A DNA stretch of 9,026 nt from JAZTZP01 sp045637525 (GCA_045637525.1 JAZTZP010000010.1:1-9026), one strand, 5' to 3'; positions 1 through 6,963 are shown, numbered from the stretch's first letter. The notes: generated by a model not told the origin, from the sequence alone. A program made the numbers and translations.

Positions 1-50
1 GCTCTTTGCCGCGCGGCTGAGCGCACGGAGGGGATCCAAGGGGGCGAGTC

Positions 51-67
51 AAGCCCCTTTGGGGTTT
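51..67. other. Short G/C hairpin, weak terminator-like
   Basis: AAGCCCC pairs with GGGGTTT around a TTT loop: seven pairs, one of them G-T, followed by a single extra T. The upstream segment 36-43 (CCAAGGGG) can pair instead with 54-62 if one T bulges, so the two folds are mutually exclusive. The run of T is too short for a confident intrinsic terminator. Whatever gene precedes it lies outside the window. Confidence 0.3.
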
Positions 68-71
68 TGGT

Positions 72-94
72 GCCGCTTTTGACGTAAAAGCGGC
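72..94. repeat. Perfect 9-bp inverted repeat
   Basis: GCCGCTTTT (72-80) and AAAAGCGGC (86-94) are exact reverse complements around GACGT. On the plus strand the run of T lies inside the left arm rather than after the stem, so this is not a normal terminator for plus-strand transcripts. It is most simply a palindrome belonging to the GC-rich repeat. Confidence 0.5.
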
Positions 95-113
95 GTGTGC
101 TTGCGCAACTCGA

Positions 114-273
114 TAAGTAATCGCTATAATATATAGAAAGCATAAAAATTACAAATTAAAAAAAGAACTATGGAGAAAACTTTCCGATAAACTCTAAGTA
201 ATCGCTATAATATATAGAAAATATAAAAATTACAAATTCAAAAAGAGGAACGGGGAAAACTCCCCGATAAACT
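114..273 (+). repeat. Two tandem copies of an ~81-bp unit with a conserved hairpin
   Basis: Copy 1 is 114-194 and copy 2 is 195-273. They differ by one 1-nt indel and scattered substitutions. Each begins TAAGTAATCG, carries the near-palindrome CTATA-ATA-TATAG (124-136 and 205-217), an A-rich stretch containing ATTACAAATT, and ends in a stem-loop followed by ATAAACT. The stem-loops are TGGAGA-AAAC-TTTCCG (171-186) and CGGGGA-AAAC-TCCCCG (251-266). Every substitution in the stem preserves pairing, including one double change from A-T to G-C. Each copy also contains TATAAT (125-130, 206-211), but no good -35 hexamer lies at the right distance. Function unknown. Confidence 0.9.
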
Positions 274-327
274 ATAATTGCATATTTGTTTACTCATTCA
301 ATCCCATGGAAATACTTCCCGAAAGTG

Positions 328-356
328 TTGACAAATGATAAAAATAGTGGTATAGT
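328..356 (+). promoter_or_regulatory. Sigma-A promoter of gatCAB
   Basis: TTGACA (328-333) and TATAGT (351-356) are separated by exactly 17 bp, and TGG directly before the -10 gives the extended TGn motif. Transcription should begin near 362-363, leaving a leader of about 63 nt before gatC. The leader contains no T-box sequence. The 54 bp between the tandem repeats and this promoter (274-327) hold nothing I can identify. Confidence 0.82.
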
Positions 357-425
357 AAAATAAGAAGTAAATGCACAGTGGCGTATTTTATGGGGCATTA
401 AATCCGAACGAGGGAGATATATAAG

Positions 426-692
426 ATGATTGATATGGAAAAGATTGCAGAGCTCAGCCGTATTGAGTTTACGGAGGAAGAGCTTGGGAGCATAACTGAG
501 GATATGAAAGATATTATCGGGCTTATGGATAAGGTGTGTGAGTTTGAGGGCGGCGAGACGCATATCCGGGAGGCTGTTAAATACGGGGAGCTTAAGGCGG
601 ACGTGCCCGGGAAGTCCTGTGATACAGAAGATATTTTAAAGAATGCAAAAAAGACCCGGGGAAGCTGTTTTGTTGTGCCGAAGGTGGTGTGA
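426..692 (+). CDS. gatC: Aspartyl/glutamyl-tRNA(Asn/Gln) amidotransferase subunit C
   Basis: This 88-residue protein is the small, non-catalytic subunit of the GatCAB complex. It wraps between GatA and GatB and stabilises GatA. Family features visible are the N-terminal helix with IEFTEEEL (about 13-20), the helix with DIIGLMDKV (about 29-37), and the C-terminal FVVPKVV strand. Its length is slightly below the usual ~95 residues and nothing appears missing. The ATG at 426 is chosen because AGGGAG (411-416) lies 9 nt upstream; the in-frame ATG at 435 would be 18 nt away. Position as first gene of gatC-gatA-gatB, directly behind a strong promoter, confirms the assignment. Confidence 0.95.
   Translation: MIDMEKIAELSRIEFTEEELGSITEDMKDIIGLMDKVCEFEGGETHIREAVKYGELKADVPGKSCDTEDILKNAKKTRGSCFVVPKVV
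682..687 (+). promoter_or_regulatory. Ribosome binding site deciding the gatA start
   Basis: AGGTGG lies inside the last codons of gatC. Three consecutive in-frame starts follow: GTG 689, ATG 692 and ATG 695. The gaps are 1, 4 and 7 nt, so ATG 695 is the best spaced. ATG 692 would share a base with the gatC stop (TGATG). The choice changes the protein by at most two residues. Confidence 0.6.
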
Positions 693-694
693 TG

Positions 695-2140
695 ATGAAT
701 TTATTACAGTTAAGAAAACAGCTGGATGAGAGAAAGATAGGAGCTGTTGAGCTGACAAAGATGTGTCTTTGTAATATAGAAAAATATAATAAAACGGTAA
801 ATTCATATATAACGGTTTGCGGTGAGGAAGCGATTTTAGCGGCACAGGCGGCACAGGCGGTTATTGACTCCGGAAAATCGGGACTGATTACGGGAATACC
901 GTTTTCCGTAAAGGATAACATATGCACAAATGGGATACGCACGACTTGCGCATCACGTATGCTTGAGGATTTTGTGCCGGTATATGATGCTACGGCGGTG
1001 AAAAGACTTAAAAGCTGTGGCGGTGTAATAATCGGCAAGACGAATATGGACGAGTTTGGAATGGGTGGTTCGTCTCAGACTTCATATTTCGGCGGTGTGA
1101 AAAATCCGTATGATATTACACGGGTGCCCGGTGGCTCGTCGGGCGGAGCGGCTGTAAGCGTTATGTTAAATCAGTGCGCTTTTGCGCTGGGCTCGGATAC
1201 AGGTGGCTCTGTTCGTCAGCCGGCGGCGTTTTGCGGGGCGACGGGACTGAAGCCGAGTTATGGTCGTGTTTCAAGATTCGGACTCGTTGCGTTTGCATCA
1301 TCGCTTGAACAGATTGGCATTATTGCGGATTGCGCGTATGATGCAGGGAGCGTGCTTGGCTTTGTTTGCGGACATGACATAAGTGATGCGACCAGTGTGA
1401 AGGATATGAGTACCGATTTTGTATCGCTTTGTTCAGGAAGTCTTAAGGGGCTTAAAATAGGCGTGCCGAAAGAGTTTTTTGATAATAATACTGACAGTGT
1501 GGTGAAAGAGGCGGTATTTGAGGCTGTGCAGTTTTATAAAGACTGCGGTTGCCAAATCATAGAATGTTCAATACCGGATCTTGAGTTTGCTGTGGCGGCG
1601 TATTATATTATTTCTTCTGCTGAAGCGGCAAGTAATTTATCAAGATTTGACGGTATTAAATACGGGCACCGTACGGAGAGTGCGGACTGCTATGAACAGC
1701 TTATAAAAAATTCAAGGCGTGAGGGGTTTGGAACTGAGGTGAAACGTCGGATACTTTTAGGGAATTACGTGCTTTCACAGGGGTATTATGAGGAGTACTA
1801 CAAAAAGGCGTTAAAGATTCGTGCTGAACTGATACGTGAATATGACGATATATTTAAAGTGTGTGATGTTATAATTACGCCGACGACACCGACAACGGCG
1901 TATAAAATCGGCACGACTGAGAAAGATCCCGTTAAGATGTATTGCTCTGATATTTATACGGTTTCTCAGAATATTGCCGGGCTTCCGTCTGTATCAACGG
2001 TATGCGGATATGACAGTAACGGGTTGCCGGTTGGTATGAGTATAACGGGAAAAATGTATGATGAGAAGACGATTATAGCTGTTGCTGACAGGTTTGAAAA
2101 GGCATTTGAGAAAAAGGAGAGTGTGCTATGGAATATGTAA
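695..2140 (+). CDS. gatA: Aspartyl/glutamyl-tRNA amidotransferase subunit A (amidase)
   Basis: This 481-residue protein is the glutaminase subunit of GatCAB. It hydrolyses glutamine and delivers ammonia through the complex to GatB. It has the amidase-signature fold with an intact Ser-cisSer-Lys triad: Lys73 in FSVKDN, cis-Ser148 in VPGGSSGG, and nucleophile Ser172 in DTGGSVRQPA. The 75- and 24-residue gaps match those I recall for GatA. TGLKPSYGRVSRFG after the nucleophile and the C-terminal NIAGLPSVS and GLPVGM segments are also typical. Length is normal. Its start is coupled to the gatC stop and its end overlaps gatB by 13 bp. No key residue is missing. Confidence 0.97.
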   Translation: MNLLQLRKQLDERKIGAVELTKMCLCNIEKYNKTVNSYITVCGEEAILAAQAAQAVIDSGKSGLITGIPFSVKDNICTNGIRTTCASRMLEDFVPVYDATAVKRLKSCGGVIIGKTNMDEFGMGGSSQTSYFGGVKNPYDITRVPGGSSGGAAVSVMLNQCAFALGSDTGGSVRQPAAFCGATGLKPSYGRVSRFGLVAFASSLEQIGIIADCAYDAGSVLGFVCGHDISDATSVKDMSTDFVSLCSGSLKGLKIGVPKEFFDNNTDSVVKEAVFEAVQFYKDCGCQIIECSIPDLEFAVAAYYIISSAEAASNLSRFDGIKYGHRTESADCYEQLIKNSRREGFGTEVKRRILLGNYVLSQGYYEEYYKKALKIRAELIREYDDIFKVCDVIITPTTPTTAYKIGTTEKDPVKMYCSDIYTVSQNIAGLPSVSTVCGYDSNGLPVGMSITGKMYDEKTIIAVADRFEKAFEKKESVLWNM

Positions 2141-3540
2141 CGGTTATAGGTCTTGAGATACATGCTGAGCTTCTCACGAAATCAAAGGTTTATTGCTCGT
2201 GCCGAAATGAGTTCGGAGGCGGCGAAAATACTCGTGTTTGCCCTGTATGCTCCGGAATGCCGGGGACTTTGCCCGCTATTAACAGGGGGGCGGTTGAGCT
2301 TGCGGTAAAGGCAGGGTTTGCACTTAATTGCAGGGTTAATAATTATTCGGCGTTTGACAGAAAAAATTACTTTTATCCGGATTTGCCGAAGGCTTATCAG
2401 ATAACACAGCTTGATTATCCCATATGTGAAAACGGCTATCTGGATATTGGAAGTAAAAGAATAAGGATAAACAATATCCATTTAGAAGAAGATGCCGGAA
2501 AGCTTTCTCATGATTCTGACAGCGTATCGGTTGCAGATTATAACAGGTGCGGAGTGCCGCTTATTGAGATTGTTACAGAGCCGGACTTTGAGAGTGTGGA
2601 GGAGGTTAAGCAGTTTGTTAATGAGGTGGCGCTCAGCCTTAAATATGCAGGGGTGTGCGATGCACGTATGGAGCAGGGCTCGCTTCGTGTTGATGTGAAT
2701 ATTTCTTTAAAGCCTATCGGAGCAGTTGCTTTGGGAACTCGTGCTGAAATAAAAAATCTTAATTCTTTAAGGGCGATTGGGCGTGCTGTGGAGTATGAAA
2801 TTAAACGTCAGGCCGGGATTTTAAATTCCGGCGGTAAGGTCGTGCAGGAGACAAGGCGATTCAATGACAAGGACGGAACTACGTCTTCTCTTCGGACGAA
2901 GGAAGAGGCGCAGGATTACAGATATTTCCCGGAGCCTGATATTCCGCCTGTTTTTATAACGGATGAGGAGCTTCGGGATATAAGACGTTCGATGCCGTCT
3001 TTGCCAAAAGAAAGGTTTTATCGGTATACCGGGGAGTATAAGCTGTCGGACGAGGATGCATGGCTTATTTTAAATGAGAAGGAGTTTTCGGATTTTTATG
3101 ATGAAGCGGTTTATGCATATAACGGATACAGGACGGTTTCAAATATAATGCTCGGTGAGTTTTTAAGAAGGCTTAATATGTCGGAAACGGATATTTTAAA
3201 TGTGAGGTTTACACCAAAGGATCTGGCGGAGCTTGCAAGGATGTCCGATGAGGGGAAGATAAGTAAAAATGCGGCAAAGGAAATTCTTGCGATAATGTTT
3301 GAAAACGGCGGAACGCCGAAACAGATTGCGAATGAGCAGGGATTTTTAATCGAAGACAATATTGATGAATTAAAAGGCATTATTGAGTCGGTTATAGCCA
3401 AAAGAAGTGATCTTGCTGAAGATTACAGAAACGGCAATAGCAAGGTTTTCGGTTTTTTGATGGGGCTTGTAATGAAAAATGCAGGCAGGGGGACAGACCC
3501 GAGGCTTGCGAAGGATTTATTGGAAGAAATTTTGAAATAG
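2128..3540 (+). CDS. gatB: Aspartyl/glutamyl-tRNA amidotransferase subunit B (kinase/transamidase)
   Basis: This 470-residue protein is the subunit that binds misacylated tRNA, phosphorylates the Glu or Asp carboxylate with ATP, and amidates it with ammonia from GatA. It has a four-cysteine zinc knot (Cys23, Cys25, Cys38, Cys41), the metal/ATP-site segment HLEEDAGK (118-125), the family signature DYNRCGVPLIEIVTEPD (137-153), MEQGSLRVDVN (181-191) and DYRYFPEPDIPP (263-274). The last ~145 residues form the helical GatB/YqeY tRNA-binding tail. AAGGAG (2114-2119) lies 8 nt before the ATG, within the end of gatA. The gene ends just before a strong hairpin terminator, closing the operon. Confidence 0.97.
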   Translation: MEYVTVIGLEIHAELLTKSKVYCSCRNEFGGGENTRVCPVCSGMPGTLPAINRGAVELAVKAGFALNCRVNNYSAFDRKNYFYPDLPKAYQITQLDYPICENGYLDIGSKRIRINNIHLEEDAGKLSHDSDSVSVADYNRCGVPLIEIVTEPDFESVEEVKQFVNEVALSLKYAGVCDARMEQGSLRVDVNISLKPIGAVALGTRAEIKNLNSLRAIGRAVEYEIKRQAGILNSGGKVVQETRRFNDKDGTTSSLRTKEEAQDYRYFPEPDIPPVFITDEELRDIRRSMPSLPKERFYRYTGEYKLSDEDAWLILNEKEFSDFYDEAVYAYNGYRTVSNIMLGEFLRRLNMSETDILNVRFTPKDLAELARMSDEGKISKNAAKEILAIMFENGGTPKQIANEQGFLIEDNIDELKGIIESVIAKRSDLAEDYRNGNSKVFGFLMGLVMKNAGRGTDPRLAKDLLEEILK

Positions 3541-3545
3541 GGCAT

Positions 3546-3583
3546 AAAAACAACAGGTTGCAGATTGCAACCTGTTGTTTTTT
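3546..3583. terminator. Bidirectional intrinsic terminator between gatB and the SLH gene
   Basis: AAAAACAACAGGTTGCA (3546-3562) pairs perfectly with 3566-3582 around a GAT loop. The plus strand ends in six T (3578-3583), and the run of five A on the other side gives T on the minus strand. The hairpin begins 5 nt after the gatB stop and ends 8 nt before the stop of the convergent gene, so it can serve both transcripts. Confidence 0.93.
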
Positions 3584-3591
3584 AAAAGATA

Positions 3592-6534
3592 TTATTCATA
3601 AATAATAATCATCTTGATAGTTCCGTAGTATTCGAACAATGCTATCTTAGAACACTCTGTGCCGAAGTCAGCAACGCCGTTTAAGTCCATTACGGAAATC
3701 TTTGTTTCTGTATCTTTTACATATGGAGTGATTTCCTTATCTTCTGTGTCATAGCGGAGAATTACAGGTTCTGTTGAGTATGTAAATCTTAATTCGTTTT
3801 CATCACTTAACACCCATTCTTCGTTTTCGCTGTCATAAGTGAAACCGTCTCTTGTTACACGAAGAGTCTTCGCATCTGCGTCAGCCTCGATTACGTTGTA
3901 CATATAGAGAGCGCCTCTGTATTTGGTTTGACCGGTGGTTGCTGTGGCATTAGTTCTGAAGAAGAACTTACCGCCTTTTCCGATGTCTCCGTCGTCGTAC
4001 TGATTGCTGTTGTCAGCCCAGTTATATATTGTTGACTGGGTATCTTCTTCCTCTATGGCAGTAGCAGAATCATCAAGCATTTCTTTGATGTCTGCATAGC
4101 TTATTCTGAGCTTCAATCCGCTTAAGTTTCCGTATTTGTTTGTACCTGTCTGGAATATGTCACCTGGTACGAGAGACTCATAATCGCTTGTTCCGACTAA
4201 TTTCTCTGTGATTGTTGCAGAGGAGAGATAGTACGGTAATTGTAATGTCGGAGCACCGTCATCATCAACTGTCTTACCCTTATCGGCTACTACGGCCATG
4301 AGAGAGTTGTTATCAACTGATGTGCCTGAGTTCTGACTACCGTAAACAAGTACGAGATCGGCAATCTTTGATGAGTTTACGTTGAACGGTTCTACATAGT
4401 ATGTTTTATCCAGAGAAAATGCTGAAGATGTTTTCTTTGAATAATCCTGTCCGTCTGTTCTGTCCTGAGCAACGAATATTACGGTTGTGCTTGAATTTAT
4501 GTAGAACTTATCGAAGTTGTTGCTTCCTTTGTAGGTAAGCTTGGTAAGATCCATATATTTTACAAGTCCGCTTGTATCTGTAACTGTTTCGCTGCTTTCT
4601 GTTACGGTTGTGATGGAAGTAACAAGGTTGTTTGAAACTGTTACTCTTGCCATCTGAGCTGCTCCTGAATGAGTTACTTCTTCGCCAGCGCCCCATGCTT
4701 CGATGTCTTCATCCTGATAGTGCAATGACTTTCCGCTCTTTGCCTCGGCGTTTGATTGAGTCTTAAGTGTTGAAACAGCCTCGGCTGCATCCATGGATGT
4801 TCCGTTTACTGTAACCTTATCGCGAAGTGTATAAACCTTTGTTGCGTTTGAAGTCGGAATAAACATATTTATAAAATATCCTTCTCCGTCATCATGCTCG
4901 CCTGCATTTATTATGTATGAGTATGGTGAAGATGACTGAGCTGCTGTAACTGAGCCGTATACTAATTTACCGTAGTAGTCTGTATAAAGCTCAACCTCGG
5001 CACCTACCTTAAATGAAGCAGAGTCCTTTTCGTTATACTCAAAGAATTTGTCGTGGAATATATATTCCTTGCCGTTTACGACTACTGTCTGATCTTCTTC
5101 ATAATAAGCTGTGATTTTTCCGGTTATCTTTTCTCTTGTAACAACTACGGAAGCTTTATCGCCGTCGTCGCTTGTTGCAACAAGTACAACGTCGTTTGTT
5201 CTTATTGCTGTTGTCTGGATTTCTTTTCCGTCAAGAGTGATTGTGAAATCTACGTCGCCTTCAGGGTTGAGGATTATACCTTCAAGACCCTTAATCTTAA
5301 GCTTGTTTGTAATCTTGTAGTCTGTTGTTGTAGGAGCTTTTGCGGCAATATAAATATCATAGTCTGTTATGTCTATAAGATTTATGTTTCCGTCGCTGCC
5401 TGAGTCTGTAAGCTTAACTGTACCATATATAAGGTCTTCGCCATTTTCGTCAAACCACTTTTCAAGCTTTGCTTCTACTTCATCTGCCGGAACAAGAACA
5501 TTGTTGTATATTACACTTAAGTTTTCCGGATCAATTTCGAATGATTTGCTCTTTTCGTTCTTGTCGTAGTAGTTGATGTCGCCGCCTGAATAAGAAATAA
5601 GGTTTGAACTCTCTATTTCGGTAACGGTGTTCTTTGTTGTTTCTGATGCAACGTCTATAAGAACATAATCTGAGCCTACTGCTTCCTGATAGAATAATTC
5701 AACAGTTTGTCCGAGGTACTTTGTAAGATCGGCTTTGTTTGTTGTATATTCTCTGAAATCAAGGTATACGATGTTGCCGTTTACTATGGCTGCCATCTGG
5801 TTAAGTCCGAGTGCTGACGGGCATTGTGCTGTTACCTGATCGTGAACACCTACTATGATACCCTTTTCTTTCTTCATGTTAAGATACATTTCCATGAATG
5901 TCTGAGCTTCACGTGTTACATCTGATTCACCGGAAATCTCGAGAACTTCGATTTCAAGTGCATTGTATATGAGCTGAGCAACTACGCCTCTTGTTGTAGG
6001 GTCGGTATTTACAACACCTGATATGCCGTTTGTAACACCAAGCTTGCTTGCCTGGCTTAAGTATCCGTTCGGCCAGCCGCCGAGAAGAAGTGACGGTGTT
6101 TCGTAGCCTAATGTACAAACAACCATCTTAACTGCCTGTTCGTATGTAACGTTGTCGTCCGGACGGAATGTACCGTCTTCAAAACCCTTTACGATACCTC
6201 TGTCGCATGCTACCTGGATGTTTCCTCTTGCCCAGTGTTCCTGCGCATCCGGGAATGAGCTTACGCCTGAATCTATGTTTCCGGCGCCGAGCGCTCTTGT
6301 GATGATTGCGGTGAATTCCGCTCTTGTAATCTGATTTTCAGGCTTGAACGAATATGCTCCGTTTTCTTCGTAGCCCTGAATAAGTCCCATTTTTGTCAAC
6401 GTGATAATTGCTGACTGATACTTTGTTTCTGCTGTAACGTCCGTAAATGAAGTAACCGCAGCTTGTACACCAAATGATGCGAAAGCTGATATTATAATTA
6501 CGAATGCAAGCAGTAAAGAAATCTTCTTTTTCAT
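3592..6534 (-). CDS. Secreted S-layer homology (SLH) domain surface protein
   Basis: This 980-residue protein is exported and anchored to the cell wall. It starts with a signal peptide: KKK, a hydrophobic core at 5-22, and a likely cut after Val-Gln-Ala25. Three SLH domains follow at about 30-83 (ITRAEF at 69-74), 94-143 (VTYEQA at 129-134) and a weaker one at 153-193 (TTRGVV). SLH domains bind secondary cell-wall polysaccharide. The remaining ~780 residues are acidic, Thr/Ser-rich, apparently beta-strand-rich, and match no domain I can name. Segments near 225-295 and 471-530 resemble each other. There is no LPxTG and no C-terminal membrane segment. It could be an S-layer protein or another surface scaffold; no catalytic motif is seen. 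ATG 6534 is chosen for its ribosome site; the upstream ATG at 6639 lies inside the promoter. Confidence 0.9.
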   Translation of the reverse strand: MKKKISLLLAFVIIISAFASFGVQAAVTSFTDVTAETKYQSAIITLTKMGLIQGYEENGAYSFKPENQITRAEFTAIITRALGAGNIDSGVSSFPDAQEHWARGNIQVACDRGIVKGFEDGTFRPDDNVTYEQAVKMVVCTLGYETPSLLLGGWPNGYLSQASKLGVTNGISGVVNTDPTTRGVVAQLIYNALEIEVLEISGESDVTREAQTFMEMYLNMKKEKGIIVGVHDQVTAQCPSALGLNQMAAIVNGNIVYLDFREYTTNKADLTKYLGQTVELFYQEAVGSDYVLIDVASETTKNTVTEIESSNLISYSGGDINYYDKNEKSKSFEIDPENLSVIYNNVLVPADEVEAKLEKWFDENGEDLIYGTVKLTDSGSDGNINLIDITDYDIYIAAKAPTTTDYKITNKLKIKGLEGIILNPEGDVDFTITLDGKEIQTTAIRTNDVVLVATSDDGDKASVVVTREKITGKITAYYEEDQTVVVNGKEYIFHDKFFEYNEKDSASFKVGAEVELYTDYYGKLVYGSVTAAQSSSPYSYIINAGEHDDGEGYFINMFIPTSNATKVYTLRDKVTVNGTSMDAAEAVSTLKTQSNAEAKSGKSLHYQDEDIEAWGAGEEVTHSGAAQMARVTVSNNLVTSITTVTESSETVTDTSGLVKYMDLTKLTYKGSNNFDKFYINSSTTVIFVAQDRTDGQDYSKKTSSAFSLDKTYYVEPFNVNSSKIADLVLVYGSQNSGTSVDNNSLMAVVADKGKTVDDDGAPTLQLPYYLSSATITEKLVGTSDYESLVPGDIFQTGTNKYGNLSGLKLRISYADIKEMLDDSATAIEEEDTQSTIYNWADNSNQYDDGDIGKGGKFFFRTNATATTGQTKYRGALYMYNVIEADADAKTLRVTRDGFTYDSENEEWVLSDENELRFTYSTEPVILRYDTEDKEITPYVKDTETKISVMDLNGVADFGTECSKIALFEYYGTIKMIIIYE

Positions 6535-6541
6535 TGTTTTT

Positions 6542-6548
6542 ACCTCCT
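6542..6548 (-). promoter_or_regulatory. Ribosome binding site fixing the SLH-protein start
   Basis: On the minus strand AGGAGGT lies 7 nt before the ATG at 6534. This near-perfect site, directly ahead of a Lys-rich signal peptide, overrules the longer reading frame that begins 35 codons upstream. Confidence 0.92.
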
Positions 6549-6557
6549 GTATTTTCC

Positions 6558-6586
6558 TTGCTTTACGGTATTTAATCCGTGAGCAA
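6558..6586 (-). other. Leader hairpin in the SLH-protein mRNA
   Basis: In the ~70-nt leader, TTGCT and ACGG on the mRNA pair with CCGT and AGCAA. The stem is 4 + 5 bp with a small internal loop and an 8-nt AT-rich loop. It ends about 10 nt before the ribosome site. It may protect the 5' end of an abundant mRNA; no regulator is implied by the sequence. Confidence 0.4.
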
Positions 6587-6610
6587 AGTATAAAAATGCA
6601 TTCTATATAT

Positions 6611-6639
6611 ATAATACCATGAATCTTCAATAAAGTCAA
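6611..6639 (-). promoter_or_regulatory. Sigma-A promoter of the SLH-protein gene
   Basis: Read on the minus strand, TTGACT (6639-6634) and TATTAT (6616-6611) are 17 bp apart, with TGG just before the -10 (extended TGn). Transcription should begin near 6604, about 70 nt before the start codon. A strong promoter suits an abundant surface protein. Confidence 0.78.
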
Positions 6640-6651
6640 CAGTTTTTTATT

Positions 6652-6673
6652 TGTAATTTATGTTAAAATTACA
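6652..6673. promoter_or_regulatory. Operator-like inverted repeat between divergent promoters
   Basis: TGTAATTT (6652-6659) and AAATTACA (6666-6673) are perfect inverted arms around a 6-bp centre. The site lies 12 bp upstream of the SLH-gene -35 and 34 bp upstream of the ftsH -35. Size and position fit a dimeric regulator site, but the DNA is AT-rich and chance is possible. I cannot assign a regulator. Confidence 0.35.
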
Positions 6674-6707
6674 TTAAAATATTTATGAAAAATTAATAAA
6701 AAAGTCA

Positions 6708-6736
6708 TTGATTTAATATGAAAAAAGTGATATAAT
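6708..6736 (+). promoter_or_regulatory. Sigma-A promoter of ftsH
   Basis: TTGATT (6708-6713) and TATAAT (6731-6736) are 17 bp apart, and TGA before the -10 supplies the extended TGn motif. A second, overlapping TATAAT is at 6736-6741. Transcription should begin near 6743. Another TGT-TATAAT at 6792-6800 could be a weaker second promoter, but its -35 (TAATGC) is poor. Confidence 0.75.
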
Positions 6737-6911
6737 ATAATTGGTAAGGAATGCACTCATGGTTTAGTGCTTAATGCAGAGGGTAAAATGCTGTTATAAT
6801 TGAAAATTGAAGGTGTAAAATTGGAAATTAAGAAAGAAAATCAAAGTTTTTCATTAATTTATGTTTATTTACCATGAAATTTTAATAATTTCTCATTTTC
6901 CGTTTGCAACT

Positions 6912-6944
6912 GTAATTGTGAAATTTTTTGAATTTTACAATTAT
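6912..6944 (+). other. AT-rich stem-loop upstream of ftsH
   Basis: AATTGTGAAATT (6914-6925) pairs with AATTTTACAATT (6931-6942) around TTTTG, with one G-T pair. Two further pairs (T6913-A6943, G6912-T6944) extend it to 14 bp. It ends 19 nt before the ftsH ribosome site. It is not followed by a T-run, so it is not a terminator for plus-strand RNA. It could shape translation or mRNA stability. Confidence 0.45.
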
Positions 6945-6963
6945 CTGTAATACTCAGTTGATT

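Larger units (their letters stand above)
1..112. repeat. GC-rich palindromic intergenic stretch, possible dispersed repeat
   Basis: This stretch is much richer in G and C than the AT-rich DNA that follows it abruptly. It is full of self-complementary segments: AAGCCCC/GGGGTTT around a TTT loop (51-67), a perfect 9-bp inverted repeat (72-94), and the palindrome TTGCGCAA (101-108). Reading frame 1 is open to a TAA at 85-87, giving only 28 residues that resemble no protein I know, so I do not call a gene. Abrupt composition change plus dense palindromes suggests the end of a dispersed non-coding repeat. That is inference, because only one copy is visible. Confidence 0.35.

Noticed and set aside
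1..87. Open frame at the left edge ending at TAA 85-87, possible C-terminus of an upstream gene
   Set aside because: Only 28 residues, crossed by several palindromes, with no recognisable protein similarity.
114..273. CRISPR array
   Set aside because: Only two adjacent near-identical ~81-bp units, with no unique spacers between short repeats.
362..425. T-box or other riboswitch ahead of gatCAB
   Set aside because: The ~63-nt leader is too short and lacks the T-box sequence and a terminator hairpin.
592..1038. 148-codon open frame on the minus strand across the gatC/gatA junction
   Set aside because: It is antisense to two genes with fully conserved family motifs, has no ribosome site, and its translation looks like no protein.
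5053..5403. 116-codon plus-strand frame, and others nearby, inside the SLH gene
   Set aside because: Cys/Tyr-rich, low-complexity translation antisense to a clear secreted-protein gene; no promoter or ribosome site.
6535..6639. 35-codon N-terminal extension of the SLH protein
   Set aside because: The upstream ATG lies within the -35 box of the gene's promoter, and the strong AGGAGGT site plus signal peptide fix the start at 6534.
6861..6950. 29-codon frame in the ftsH leader
   Set aside because: No ribosome site, translation unremarkable, and it lies in AT-rich DNA where such frames arise by chance.
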